Assembly (NCBI GenBank): GCA_015490605.1
Contig: WFXL01000055.1
Coordinates: forward strand, 1-46,339
DNA: 46,339 nucleotides
Source: Rhodospirillales bacterium
GTDB taxonomy: Bacteria > Pseudomonadota > Alphaproteobacteria > Geminicoccales > Geminicoccaceae
Direction: 5' to 3'
The notes below the pieces were generated by a model. The model saw only the letters and a list, made by a program, of their open reading frames with translations. It made no database searches and had not been told where the DNA came from. Positions 9,431-18,539 of the stretch are shown here, piece after piece. Positions within the stretch are counted from its first letter, which is position 1; each line of letters starts with the position of its first letter. The position numbers and the translations under genes were made by a program.

Positions 9431-10615
9431 ATGTGCACCGACGAAGAACTCATCGAACTTGCGCGATCCGCGCCCGAAGGCGTCGGGGTCGAGCGCAAAC
9501 CGTCGTTCTCCGACCGAAGCGGGATCCGCCGGACCATTTGCGCCTTTTCGAACGATTTGGAGAAACGGGGCAGACCGGGTGTCATCTTCGTCGGCCTGAA
9601 CGACGACGGTTCCTGTGCGGGACTGCAGGTCACCGACAAACTACTTCGGGATCTGGCCTCGATCCGCGACGAGGGCTCGATCCTGCCGCTTCCTTCGCTC
9701 GAGGTCCGCCGTCTCGAACTCGACGGTTGCGAGCTTGCCGTGATCGTCGTGTTTCCGAACCCGAACCCGCCGGTACGTTATCAGGGGCGCGTCTGGGTGC
9801 GTGTCGGCAGCACCAACCGGCAGGCGACCCCGGAAGAGGAACGCCGATTGGCGGAGCGTCGAAGGGCGGGTGATCTGCCGTTCGACATGCGCCCCATACC
9901 CGACGCTACGCTCGAGGACCTCGACCTGGTGTGGTTCAAAAGCGTCTATCTGCCGTCGGCCATCGCACCCGGCATTCTGGAAGCCAACGAGCGGAGCATC
10001 AACGACCAGCTGCTCGCGCTTCGCTTTTCCACCTCCGGAAGGCCCAATTACGCGTCGGCGTTGATCATGGGGAAGGATCCCCAGCGCTGGGTGCCTGGAG
10101 CGTATGTGCAATTCCTGCGTATTGAAGGTACCGACCTCGGTGATCCGGTGAAGGACGCGAAGGAGCTCACCGGCACGCTGCCCGAAATCGCCTCGGAGCT
10201 CGACGAACTGTTCAAGATCCACATCCAAGTCGCCGTTGAGATCGCCTCGGGAAGCCACGAGCGACGCGTTCCGGACTATCCTTTGGATGCTCTCCGGCAG
10301 CTCGCCCGCAATGCCCTCATTCACCGCGACTACGAGATCAGTCGCGCGCCGGTTCGCATCAACTGGTTCCAGGACCGCGTCGAGATCGCCAATCCGGGTG
10401 GCCTCTACGGGCAGGTGACGCCGGACAATTTCGGTCGCGTCACCGATTACCGTAATCCGCAGATAGCGGAGGCGATGAAGGTTCTCGGGTTCGTCCAGCG
10501 GTTCGGGTACGGTGTGCACCTCGCTCGCAGGGCGTTGGAGAAAAACGGCAACCCGCCGCCCGACTTCGCATTCGAGACGACGCAGTTCCTGGTTACAGTG
10601 AGGGGGCGGTCATGA
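9431..10615 (+). CDS. AlbA_2 (Schlafen-type) domain plus HATPase-like C-terminus
   Basis: The N-terminal ~140 residues match the AlbA_2/divergent-AAA4 fold: an acidic helix, then VGVERKPSF, the strand VIFVGLNDDG and a WVRVGSTNRQA segment. The C-terminal third contains ARNALIHRDYE (around residue 292) and an NPGGLYG loop, the signature of the RecG-like HATPase_c_4 region. Proteins of this design are usually called ATP-binding or transcriptional regulators and are frequent in defence islands. I chose ATG 9431 because it starts the conserved domain and has GGGGG/AGGAGG just upstream; in-frame ATGs at 9356 and 9398 are possible. A 157-nt gap with an AT-rich stretch (TATGCT at 9345-9350) separates it from the helicase, so it may have its own promoter. 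It overlaps the next gene by 4 nt (ATGA). Codon bias is visibly weaker than in the helicase. Confidence 0.75.
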   Translation: MCTDEELIELARSAPEGVGVERKPSFSDRSGIRRTICAFSNDLEKRGRPGVIFVGLNDDGSCAGLQVTDKLLRDLASIRDEGSILPLPSLEVRRLELDGCELAVIVVFPNPNPPVRYQGRVWVRVGSTNRQATPEEERRLAERRRAGDLPFDMRPIPDATLEDLDLVWFKSVYLPSAIAPGILEANERSINDQLLALRFSTSGRPNYASALIMGKDPQRWVPGAYVQFLRIEGTDLGDPVKDAKELTGTLPEIASELDELFKIHIQVAVEIASGSHERRVPDYPLDALRQLARNALIHRDYEISRAPVRINWFQDRVEIANPGGLYGQVTPDNFGRVTDYRNPQIAEAMKVLGFVQRFGYGVHLARRALEKNGNPPPDFAFETTQFLVTVRGRS

Positions 10616-11646
10616 AGACCATCACCTTCTTCAACAACAAGGGTGGCGTCGGCAAGACCTCCCTCGTTTACCATCTGTCCTGGATGTACGCGGAACTCGG
10701 ACTGCGGGTACTGGCGGCGGACCTTGATCCACAATCCAATCTCAGTGCCATGTTCCTCGACGAGGATCGCCTCGAGGAGCTTTGGCCCGACGATGACCAT
10801 TCCTGCACCCTGCTCGGTGTCGTGCAGCCGATCCTCGAAGGCACGGGAGACATCGCCCCTCCGCATGTCGAGGAACTGGTCGACGACGACCGCGGCACCA
10901 GCGTCCACCTTCTCGTCGGCGATATGGGGCTGTCGCGCTTCGAGGATCGCCTTTCCGAAGCTTGGCCGAAATGTGTCGATGGCGACATGGCGGCACTGCG
11001 TGCGACGACGGCTTTCTATCGTGCACTCCGAGAGGCGGCGCAGAAGACGGAGGCGGACCTGGTGCTCGTCGATGTCGGCCCCAATCTCGGTGCCATCAAT
11101 CGGGCGGCTCTGGTGGCCAGTCAATTCGTGGTCGTCCCGCTAGCGCCGGATCTCTTCTCCCTTCAGGGCCTGCGCAACCTCGGACCAACGCTTCGCCAGT
11201 GGCGGGAACAGTGGGAGAAGCGACTGGAGGCCGTCGCTGGACGAGACGCACGAAGCCGCATCCCCCTCCCGCGAACGGGTATGGAACCGCTGGGTTACAT
11301 CGTGATGCAGCACGCGGTGCGGCTCGACCGGCCCGTCAAGGCCTACGAGCGGTGGGCGAGGCGCATTCCGGGGACCTACCGCCAATACGTTCTCGGTGAG
11401 CGGCTGCAGAACGAAGGCACCGGATGGAACGACGACCGGGACTGCCTAGGCCTGCTGAAACACTACCGGAGCCTCATGCCGCTCGCCATGGAGGCACGAA
11501 AGCCCATGTTCTTTCTGCGTCCGGCCGACGGTGCCATCGGTTCCCACATGCAGGCAGCACAGGCGTGCTACAGGGACTTCGACAGACTGGCCCGCGAGAT
11601 CGCTCGGCGGTGTGGTGTCGATCTTCCGGTCGCCGCCCCGGCCTGA
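10612..11646 (+). CDS. ParA/MinD-like P-loop ATPase
   Basis: A 344-residue protein with the deviant Walker A motif KGGVGKT (residues 10-16), the switch segment ADLDPQSN (about 36-43) and the Walker B-like strand VLVDVGPNLG. Together these define the ParA/Soj family. ParA ATPases segregate DNA or position complexes, but no ParB, centromere-like repeat or other partition gene accompanies this one. Its start overlaps the stop of the AlbA_2 gene (ATGA), so the two are translationally coupled and probably work together. In a defence operon it may regulate or localise the system rather than partition a replicon (inference). The region after the switch is longer than in plasmid ParA proteins and ends in a segment with no recognisable domain. 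Confidence 0.85.
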   Translation: MKTITFFNNKGGVGKTSLVYHLSWMYAELGLRVLAADLDPQSNLSAMFLDEDRLEELWPDDDHSCTLLGVVQPILEGTGDIAPPHVEELVDDDRGTSVHLLVGDMGLSRFEDRLSEAWPKCVDGDMAALRATTAFYRALREAAQKTEADLVLVDVGPNLGAINRAALVASQFVVVPLAPDLFSLQGLRNLGPTLRQWREQWEKRLEAVAGRDARSRIPLPRTGMEPLGYIVMQHAVRLDRPVKAYERWARRIPGTYRQYVLGERLQNEGTGWNDDRDCLGLLKHYRSLMPLAMEARKPMFFLRPADGAIGSHMQAAQACYRDFDRLAREIARRCGVDLPVAAPA

Positions 11647-11724
11647 ATGCGGGAAGCTCGTCGCGAGCCCGTGCGGTGGAGGATATTGTTGCCTGATCGA
11701 CATACCGGGAGGCCGTTATTGTCC

Positions 11725-14622
11725 ATGACGCCCCGCAAAAAGCTCATCGAGGTCGGTCTGCCGCTGGATGCCATCAACCGCGAGAGCGCGCGCGAGAAGT
11801 CCATCCGCCACGGCCACCCGAGCACGCTGCACCTGTGGTGGTCGCGCAAGCCGCTCGCCGCCTGCCGGGCGGTGCTGTTCGCCCAGCTCGTGGACGACCC
11901 CTCCTCGGTGCCCGAAGAGTTCCCCGACGAGGCGGCGCAGGCGCGCGAGCGCGAGCGGCTGCACGGGCTGATCGCGCAGCTCGTGAAATGGGAGAACAGC
12001 ACGAACGAGGCGGTCCTCGAGAGGGCCCGCTTCGAGATCGCCCGCTCGCTCGCCCGCGGGCTCGGCATCGACCCGCCGCCGAAGGACGATCCCGAGGCGG
12101 TGCTGGCCTTCCTCGCCGAGCACGCGCCGCCCGTGTTCGATCCCTTCTGCGGCGGCGGGTCGATCCCGCTCGAGGCGCAGCGCCTCGGGCTTCGCGCCAT
12201 CGCCTCCGACATCAACCCGGTGGCGGTGCTGATCACCAGGGCGCTCGTCGCGTTTCCGCCACGCTTCCGCGACCGGCCGCCGGTCAATCCGGAAAGCCGC
12301 GGGAAGCTCGCGCTGGCCGGTGCGTGGCAGGGCCGGGGCGCCCAGGGTCTGGCCGAGGACGTGCGCTACTACGGCCGCTGGATGCGCGAGGAGGCGGAGC
12401 GGCGCATCGGCCACCTCTATCCGAAGGTGCACATCACGCCGGAGATGGCGAAGCGGCGCCCCGACCTGAAGCCCTACGTGGGGCGCAGCCTTACCGTCAT
12501 CGCCTGGCTCTGGGCGCGCACGGTGCGAAGCCCGAATCCGGCCGCGAAGGTCGCCATGGTGCCGCTGGTCTCCTCCTTCATGCTGTCGAGGAAGTCCGGA
12601 AAGGAGGCCTGGGTCGAGATCGTGAAGGACCCCGAGGCCCCCGACGGCTGGCGCTTCGAGGTGCGCACGCGGGCGGTGCACGGAAAGCCACCGGCGGAGG
12701 CAAAGGAGGGCACGGTCGACCGCAGGGGTGCGCGTTGTGCGCTCACGGGCGTGCCCATCCCCTTCGAGTACATCCGCGCCGAGGGGTGTGCCGGCCGGAT
12801 TGGTGCGCGCCTCATGGCAATCGTTGCGGAGGGGAAGAGGCAGCGGTTGTATCTCGATCCGCTCGACCAGCACGTCGAGGTAGCAGAGCGTGCGCGACCA
12901 GACTGGCGACCGGACGTGGAATTCGATCCCGATGCTCTCGGATTTCGAATCGGTGGCTACGGCCTGCGCACGTGGGGAGATCTTTTCACCGACCGGCAGC
13001 TCGTGGCGCTGAACACCTTCGCCGCTTTCGTGGGCGAGGCGCGCGAGCGGGTGCTGCAGGATGCTCGCGCGGCCGGCATGCCGGACGACGGCGTGCCCCT
13101 TGCGGAAGGCGGCCGCGCCGCCACGGCCTATGCGGATGCCGTGGCGGTGTATCTGGCGTTTGCTGTCAGTCGAGCGGCCGACGCATGGTCATCCCTCGCC
13201 GGCTGGCGAAACGCTGTGGAGGCAACGAGAGGAACATTCGCTCGACAAGCGCTCCCCATGGTCTGGGATTTCGCGGAGGCAAATCCATTCTCCGACAGCT
13301 GTGGAAATTGGGAAGATGCATCAATTGGATGGATAACAAAAGCGGTTGACAATCTTCCTTGCTTTGGTGATGGCGATGTATTCCAAGCGGATGCACGCGT
13401 TTTACCTTCGCAGGCTAAGGTGATCATATCGACAGATCCACCCTACTACGACAACGTCCCCTACGCCGACCTATCGGATTTCTTCTACGTCTGGCTGCGG
13501 CGAACGCTCAGGGACTGCTTTCCCGATCTCTTCGCCACCCTGCAGGTGCCGAAGCAGGGCGAGCTGGTGGCGGCGCCCCACCGGCACGGCGGGAAGGAGG
13601 AGGCCGGGGAATTCTTCCTCGGCGGCATGAGCCGGGCCCTGCGCAATCTCGCCACCGCCTGCCGCGACGACCTTCCGGCGACCATCTACTACGCCTTCAG
13701 ACAGAAGGAGGTCGAGGAGGAAGGGATCACATCGACCGGCTGGGCCACCTTCCTCGAGGCGGTCATTGGCGCCGGGTTCCAGATCGACGGCACCTGGCCG
13801 ATCCGTACCGAGCGGGGCTCCCGGATGCGCAGTCACGATTCGAACGCCCTCGCCAATTCCATCGTGCTCGTCTGCCGCAGGCGTCCGGCCGACGCGCCGG
13901 TGGTCTCGCGCCGCGAATTCCTGCGGGCGCTGGAGCGCGAGCTGCCCGAAGCGGTGCGCACCCTCCAGCGCTCTGGCATCTCGCCCGTCGACCTGTGGCA
14001 GGCGGCCATCGGCCCCGGCATGGCCGTGTTCTCCCGCTACGCCGACGTGCGCGAGGCCGACGACAGCCGCATGGACGTCAAAACGGCCCTCGCGCTGATC
14101 AACGAGCGACTCGATGCCATCCTCGCCGAGCAGGACGCCGACTACGACCCGTGGACGCGCTTCGCCCTGTCCTGGTACGAGACGTATGGCTTCGATCCCG
14201 GCCCCTACGGCGTCGCCGAGACCATGGCCAAGGCGCGCAACGTTTCGGTGGAGGGCGTGGCCGAGGCCGGCATCCTCGAGGCGAAGGGCGGCAGGGTACG
14301 GCTGCTGCGTCGGGAGGAACTGCCGGAGGACTGGAATCCGCAGGGCGACCCGCGGGCGACCGTCTGGGAGGCGCTCTGGCAGCTCGTCAACCGGCTGGGT
14401 CGGGGCGAGAACGAGGCCGTGCTGCTGTTGCGGGAGCTCGGGCCGCTTGCCGATTCGGCCCTGGAGCTCGCCTACCGGCTGTTCCAGATCGCCGAGCGGA
14501 AGGGCTGGAGCGAGGATGCGCGGTCCGTGAACGCCCTCGCCCGGGTGTTCCCCGAGCTGCGGGTGCGGGCGTCGGCAGGCGGAGCCATGCAGCGTGAGCT
14601 GCTGGAGGAGGGGACGTCTTGA
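11725..14622 (+). CDS. DUF1156 DNA methylase (adenine-type, DPPY)
   Basis: A large (965-residue) DNA methyltransferase. The N-terminus is the DUF1156 region (RKKLIEVGLPLDAIN, then STLHLWWSRKP). The SAM-binding motif I is DPFCGGGSIPLEA (about 138-150), followed by SDINPVA. The catalytic motif IV is DPPYYDN (about 570-576), as in N6-adenine methylases of the beta-like order. It should mark host DNA for the helicase/ATPase effector. ATG 11725 lies 12 nt after GGGAGG; an in-frame TTG at 11719 is better spaced and may be used. The stop overlaps the next start (TTGA). Positions 13261-13440, just before motif IV, are about 48% GC by hand count, while a sampled line near 12121 is 75%, which suggests a recombined patch. 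Confidence 0.9.
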   Translation: MTPRKKLIEVGLPLDAINRESAREKSIRHGHPSTLHLWWSRKPLAACRAVLFAQLVDDPSSVPEEFPDEAAQARERERLHGLIAQLVKWENSTNEAVLERARFEIARSLARGLGIDPPPKDDPEAVLAFLAEHAPPVFDPFCGGGSIPLEAQRLGLRAIASDINPVAVLITRALVAFPPRFRDRPPVNPESRGKLALAGAWQGRGAQGLAEDVRYYGRWMREEAERRIGHLYPKVHITPEMAKRRPDLKPYVGRSLTVIAWLWARTVRSPNPAAKVAMVPLVSSFMLSRKSGKEAWVEIVKDPEAPDGWRFEVRTRAVHGKPPAEAKEGTVDRRGARCALTGVPIPFEYIRAEGCAGRIGARLMAIVAEGKRQRLYLDPLDQHVEVAERARPDWRPDVEFDPDALGFRIGGYGLRTWGDLFTDRQLVALNTFAAFVGEARERVLQDARAAGMPDDGVPLAEGGRAATAYADAVAVYLAFAVSRAADAWSSLAGWRNAVEATRGTFARQALPMVWDFAEANPFSDSCGNWEDASIGWITKAVDNLPCFGDGDVFQADARVLPSQAKVIISTDPPYYDNVPYADLSDFFYVWLRRTLRDCFPDLFATLQVPKQGELVAAPHRHGGKEEAGEFFLGGMSRALRNLATACRDDLPATIYYAFRQKEVEEEGITSTGWATFLEAVIGAGFQIDGTWPIRTERGSRMRSHDSNALANSIVLVCRRRPADAPVVSRREFLRALERELPEAVRTLQRSGISPVDLWQAAIGPGMAVFSRYADVREADDSRMDVKTALALINERLDAILAEQDADYDPWTRFALSWYETYGFDPGPYGVAETMAKARNVSVEGVAEAGILEAKGGRVRLLRREELPEDWNPQGDPRATVWEALWQLVNRLGRGENEAVLLLRELGPLADSALELAYRLFQIAERKGWSEDARSVNALARVFPELRVRASAGGAMQRELLEEGTS

Positions 14623-14933
14623 GCGCAGGAAGGGAGCGGCGGCTGTTCACGGATCCGGAGGCGCTCGCGGCGCTCTGCCGGCGGCATCGCATCCGCCGGC
14701 TCGCCCTCTTCGGCTCGCATCTCGAGGGTACCGCGAGGCAGGACAGCGACGTGGATCTGCTCGTCGAATTCGAGGCGGGAGCCGAACCCGGGCTGATCGG
14801 ACTCGCGCAGATCGAGCTGGAACTCTCTGAGCTTCTCGGAGGGCGCCGGGTCGATCTTCGCACGCCGCGGGACCTCGGCCGTCAGATCCGGGAGGAGGTC
14901 CTTCGGAGGGCGGACGTGCAGTATGCGGCGTGA
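14619..14933 (+). CDS. mntA: MntA-type nucleotidyltransferase antitoxin
   Basis: A 104-residue minimal nucleotidyltransferase. The active-site signature GSX10DXD is perfect: Gly32-Ser33, then Asp44-Val-Asp46, followed by LLVEF. MntA proteins neutralise the HEPN toxin HepT by transferring AMP to a tyrosine next to its catalytic site. The start is TTG, overlapping the methylase stop (TTGA) and preceded by GAGGAGGGG at a good distance, so it is translated as part of the methylase operon. It overlaps the following HepT gene by 11 nt, the standard arrangement of the pair. Its position inside a methylase-ATPase operon rather than as a stand-alone pair is unusual. Confidence 0.88.
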   Translation: MSAGRERRLFTDPEALAALCRRHRIRRLALFGSHLEGTARQDSDVDLLVEFEAGAEPGLIGLAQIELELSELLGGRRVDLRTPRDLGRQIREEVLRRADVQYAA

Positions 14934-15285
14934 GGACGCGATCCGCATCCGGCACATGATCGAGGCCGCACAGGCCGCGCTGGATTTCGTCCGGGGGCGG
15001 GAGCGGGCCGACCTGGATCACGACCGGATGCTGCTCTTCGCCCTCGTCCGCGCGGTCGAGCTCGTCGGGGAGGCCGCGTCGCGGATCTCACCGGATGCCC
15101 GTGCCCGTGCGCCGGACATCCCGTGGCCGGCGATCGTGGCCATGCGGAACCGACTCGTGCACGTCTATTTCGACATCGACCGCGACATCCTGTGGAAGAC
15201 CGTAAAAGTCGAGCTTCCCGACCTCGTGAGGAAGCTCGAACGCATCCTGGAGGCGGAAGAAGGGGATGGCTCTCAGCAACCGTGA
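14923..15285 (+). CDS. hepT: HepT-type HEPN ribonuclease toxin (DUF86)
   Basis: A 120-residue all-helical HEPN protein. It has the RX4HXY motif intact as RNRLVHVY (residues 75-82): Arg75 and His80 are the predicted RNase residues and Tyr82 is the residue modified by MntA. The upstream helix ALVRAVELVGEAA is typical of the DUF86 family. HepT cleaves RNA when not held by its partner. The start lies within mntA and the end overlaps the next gene by 20 nt, so toxin, antitoxin and the DUF499 ATPase are tightly co-translated. All key residues are present, so the toxin should be active unless silenced. Confidence 0.88.
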   Translation: MRREDAIRIRHMIEAAQAALDFVRGRERADLDHDRMLLFALVRAVELVGEAASRISPDARARAPDIPWPAIVAMRNRLVHVYFDIDRDILWKTVKVELPDLVRKLERILEAEEGDGSQQP

Positions 15286-18200
15286 GCGCATCGACCGTGG
15301 GCTGCACGTCCTCAGGGATGGCCTCGCCCCCTTCGTGGAACGGCAGATCCGTGCGGCCCTGCGCAAGGGCACGCTCTCGCCCGAGCGGCTGAAGGAATAC
15401 CTCGAGGATCCGCTGACGAAGGACCGGCGGCTGGCCGAGTGGGATGCGGCGGCGCTGCTGCGGCTGATGTGGGAGCTGTGGAACGACGCCTTCCACGACG
15501 TGCTGGGTCAGGCGGAGCGCACGCTGGTGAGCGAGCTGCGCAACGTGCGCAACCGCTGGGCCCACCAGCAGGCCTTCAGCTACGAAGACACCCACCGCGC
15601 CCTCGACTCCATGGAGCGGCTGCTCCGGGCCGTGGCCGCCGATCGCGAGGCGCGGGAGATCGAGCAGATGCGCCACGAGGTGCTGCGCGTGCTGTTCGAC
15701 GAAAAGCGCCGCGTGGAGGAGCGCCGGCGGCAGCGCGCCGTGATGGAGGGGGCGCCGCAGGCCGGCCTCGCGCCGTGGCGCGAGGTGGTGACGCCGCATC
15801 CGGACGTGGCGAGCGGCCGCTTCACCCTCGCCGAGTTCGCGGCCGACCTCGCGCAGGTGGCGCGGGGAGAGGCGGCGCCCGAATATCAGGATCCGGTCGA
15901 GTTCTTCCGCCGCACCTTCATGACCGGTGGCCTGCGCGAGCTCCTGCGCCGGGCGGTGCTGCGCCTCACCGGCGGGGCGGGCGATCCGGTGGTGGAGCTC
16001 CAGACCACCTTCGGCGGCGGCAAGACCCACTCCATGCTCGCCGTCTGGCACCTCGCCGGCCATCCGGATCCTCTGGAGCTGCCGGGCGTGGAGGAGGTGC
16101 TGCGCGAAGCCGGCGTGAGCGCTGCCGACTGGCGGCCGGCCCGGCGCGCCGCCTTCGTGGGCACCGCGTTTTCCCCGGCCGAGACCCACGTGGTCAACGG
16201 CATCGAAGTGCGCACCGCGTGGGGCGCCATCGCCGCCCAGCTGCTCGGGGCCGAGGGCTACCGGCTGGTGCAGTCCTCCGACCTCTCGGGCACTTCGCCG
16301 GGCTCGGAGCGGCTCGTGGAGCTCCTGCGGGCGGCGGCACCCTGCGCGGTCCTGATCGACGAGTGGGTGGCCATGCTGCGCCAGCTCGGCGAGCGTGGCG
16401 ATCTGCCGGCCGGCGGCTTCGAGGCCAACATCACCTTCGCCCAGGCGCTGAGCGAGGCGGTGAAGGCGGTGCCGGGCGCCCTGCTGCTCGCCTCGCTGCC
16501 GGAATCGGACGTGGAACTCGGAGGCGACATGGGGCGCATCGCGCTCCAGCGCCTGGAGCACGTGTTCGGGCGCATCGAGTCCGGCTGGCGGCCGGCCACC
16601 GCCGAGGAGGGCTACGAGATCGTCCGTCGCCGGCTGTTCGAGCCGCTCACCGCCGAGAGCTATCCGAAGCGGGATGCGGTCCTCAAGGCGTTCCTCGATC
16701 TCTATCGCGAGAGCGGTGCCCAGTTCCCCTCCGAGGCGGCCGAGCTCGAATACCGGAAGCGGATGGAGCGCGCCTATCCCGTCCATCCGGAGTTCTTCGA
16801 CCGGCTCAACGAGGACTGGGGCTCGCTCGACCGCTTCCAGCGCACGCGCGGGCTGCTGCGCATGATGGCGACCGTCGTCCACTGCCTGTGGGAGGCCGGC
16901 GACCGCAGCCTGCTGATCATGCCCGGCGCGGCGCCGCTCGGGGATGTGGCGGTGCGGGCGCGGTTGTTCGAATATCTGCCGCAGCCGTGGGACGCGGTGG
17001 TGGATGCCGACGTCGAGGGCCCCGACGCGCTGGCGCCGCGCATCGACCGCGAATACCCCAGTCTCGGGCGCTACAGGGCGGCGCTGCGGGTGGCCCGGGC
17101 CACCTTCGTGGCCACCGCACCCCGCTTCGGCGGCCCCAATCCCGGCATCGACGACCGTCGCCTCAAGCTCGCCACCGTCCAGCCGGGCGAGCCGGCCGGC
17201 GTGTTCGGCGACGCCCTGCGGCGGCTCGCCGAGCAGTCCACCTACCTCTACGTGGACGGCAGCCGCTACTGGTTCTCGACCCGGCCGAACGTCCGGCGGG
17301 TCGCCGAGGACATCGCCCGTGACCTCGAGCCCGAGACGGTGCGCGAGGCGCTGCTGGCGAAGCTGCGAGAACTGGTGGGGCGCCGGCGGGAGATCGCGGT
17401 CCAGATCGCGCCGCAGGAGCCGGCGGACGTGCCGGACGAACCGGAGCTGCGGCTGGTGGTGCTGGCACCCGAGCATGCCCACCATCCGCGATCCGAATCG
17501 AAGGCGGCCACCTTCGTGCGGGATGTGGTGACCCGCGCCGGAGAGCGGCCGCGGCGCTTCCGGAACGTGTTGCTTTTCGTGGCCCCCGACGAGCGACGGC
17601 TCGAGGCCGTCGAGGCCGCGGTGCGTCGCTGGCTCGCCTGGCGGCAGGTGCTGGAGCGCCACGACGAACTCAACCTGGACGCCGCACAGGAGCGGCAGGC
17701 ACGTCACGAGGCCGAGCACTGGGAAAAGGCGCTGTGCGAGGCGCTCTTGCAGGCCTGGTCCTGGGCGGTGGCTCCCCGTGCGCCGGCCGAGGATCCCCAC
17801 GGCTCGGAGGTGGAGATCCGCGAGCTGCGGGGTGACGGTGATATCGTCGAGCGGGCACTTCGACGCTTCCGTCGGGACGAGACGATCGTCGAGACGCTCG
17901 GCCCCGTCACGCTCGCCGACACGCTGGACAAGTGGAACCTCTGGCGCGAGGCGCCGCACGTGGCGATCGGCCAGCTCGTCGAGGACTTCGCGAGCTATCT
18001 CTATCTGCCGCGCCTGGCCTCCGGGAAGGTGCTGGTGGAAGCCGTGCGGCAGGGCGTCGGTCGTCTCGCCGACTGGCCCTTCGCGGTGGCCGAGGGTGTG
18101 GACGGTGCCGGTCGCTACCGCGGCCTGGTCGCTGGCCGGGACGTGAGGCCGGCCCTGTCGTGGCTGCTGGTCAGGCGCGAAGTGGCCATCGAACAGATCG

Positions 18201-18535
18201 ACGGCTCCACCCCATCCTCACCTCCGCCACCCGGGACGGGAAGGGACGGCGAGGGTCCGACGCCGCCGGACACCGGTGGTGGGGAGCCCGCGCGGCCGCG
18301 CCCCCGCCGGTATTTCCACGGCAGCCTCGAACTGGGCCCGCAGGAGCTCGTCAAGAAGGCGGGCACGCTGTGGGAGGAGATTCTGCGCCACCTAGAAGGT
18401 GTCCCCGGAGCCAAGGTGCGCCTGCGCCTCGACATTGAGGCCGAGTGCCCGAACGGCTTCGACGGAAGGGTCCGCCGCATCGTGCAGGAGAACGCCGCCG
18501 TGCTGCGCCTGCTAGAGGCGGTGTTCGAGGAGTGA
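15266..18535 (+). CDS. DUF499 ATPase with N-terminal Swt1-type HEPN domain
   Basis: A 1089-residue protein. Residues 1-125 form a helical HEPN domain of the Swt1 class, ending in RNRWAH (95-100), an RX4H motif like that of active HEPN ribonucleases. DUF499 follows: the P-loop TTFGGGKTHS (247-256) and a Walker B-like segment AVLIDEW (about 358-364). The C-terminal part contains a Pro/Gly-rich linker (about 975-1010) before a final domain with FHGSLELG. DUF499 ATPases accompany DUF1156 methylases and SNF2 helicases in helicase-methylase-ATPase defence loci. The ATG at 15266 follows AGAAGGGG and lies inside hepT. ATPase function is well supported; RNase activity of the HEPN part is possible but unproven. 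The C-terminal domain is not recognised. Confidence 0.88.
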   Translation: MALSNRERIDRGLHVLRDGLAPFVERQIRAALRKGTLSPERLKEYLEDPLTKDRRLAEWDAAALLRLMWELWNDAFHDVLGQAERTLVSELRNVRNRWAHQQAFSYEDTHRALDSMERLLRAVAADREAREIEQMRHEVLRVLFDEKRRVEERRRQRAVMEGAPQAGLAPWREVVTPHPDVASGRFTLAEFAADLAQVARGEAAPEYQDPVEFFRRTFMTGGLRELLRRAVLRLTGGAGDPVVELQTTFGGGKTHSMLAVWHLAGHPDPLELPGVEEVLREAGVSAADWRPARRAAFVGTAFSPAETHVVNGIEVRTAWGAIAAQLLGAEGYRLVQSSDLSGTSPGSERLVELLRAAAPCAVLIDEWVAMLRQLGERGDLPAGGFEANITFAQALSEAVKAVPGALLLASLPESDVELGGDMGRIALQRLEHVFGRIESGWRPATAEEGYEIVRRRLFEPLTAESYPKRDAVLKAFLDLYRESGAQFPSEAAELEYRKRMERAYPVHPEFFDRLNEDWGSLDRFQRTRGLLRMMATVVHCLWEAGDRSLLIMPGAAPLGDVAVRARLFEYLPQPWDAVVDADVEGPDALAPRIDREYPSLGRYRAALRVARATFVATAPRFGGPNPGIDDRRLKLATVQPGEPAGVFGDALRRLAEQSTYLYVDGSRYWFSTRPNVRRVAEDIARDLEPETVREALLAKLRELVGRRREIAVQIAPQEPADVPDEPELRLVVLAPEHAHHPRSESKAATFVRDVVTRAGERPRRFRNVLLFVAPDERRLEAVEAAVRRWLAWRQVLERHDELNLDAAQERQARHEAEHWEKALCEALLQAWSWAVAPRAPAEDPHGSEVEIRELRGDGDIVERALRRFRRDETIVETLGPVTLADTLDKWNLWREAPHVAIGQLVEDFASYLYLPRLASGKVLVEAVRQGVGRLADWPFAVAEGVDGAGRYRGLVAGRDVRPALSWLLVRREVAIEQIDGSTPSSPPPPGTGRDGEGPTPPDTGGGEPARPRPRRYFHGSLELGPQELVKKAGTLWEEILRHLEGVPGAKVRLRLDIEAECPNGFDGRVRRIVQENAAVLRLLEAVFEE

Positions 18536-18539
18536 AGCC

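Noticed and set aside
14882-17959. 1025-codon open frame on the minus strand
   Set aside because: Antisense shadow of hepT and the DUF499 gene; no family features.
5785-18535. DISARM class 1
   Set aside because: Helicase and methylase resemble DrmD/DrmMI, but DrmA, DrmB and the PLD nuclease DrmC are absent and DUF499 is not a DISARM component.
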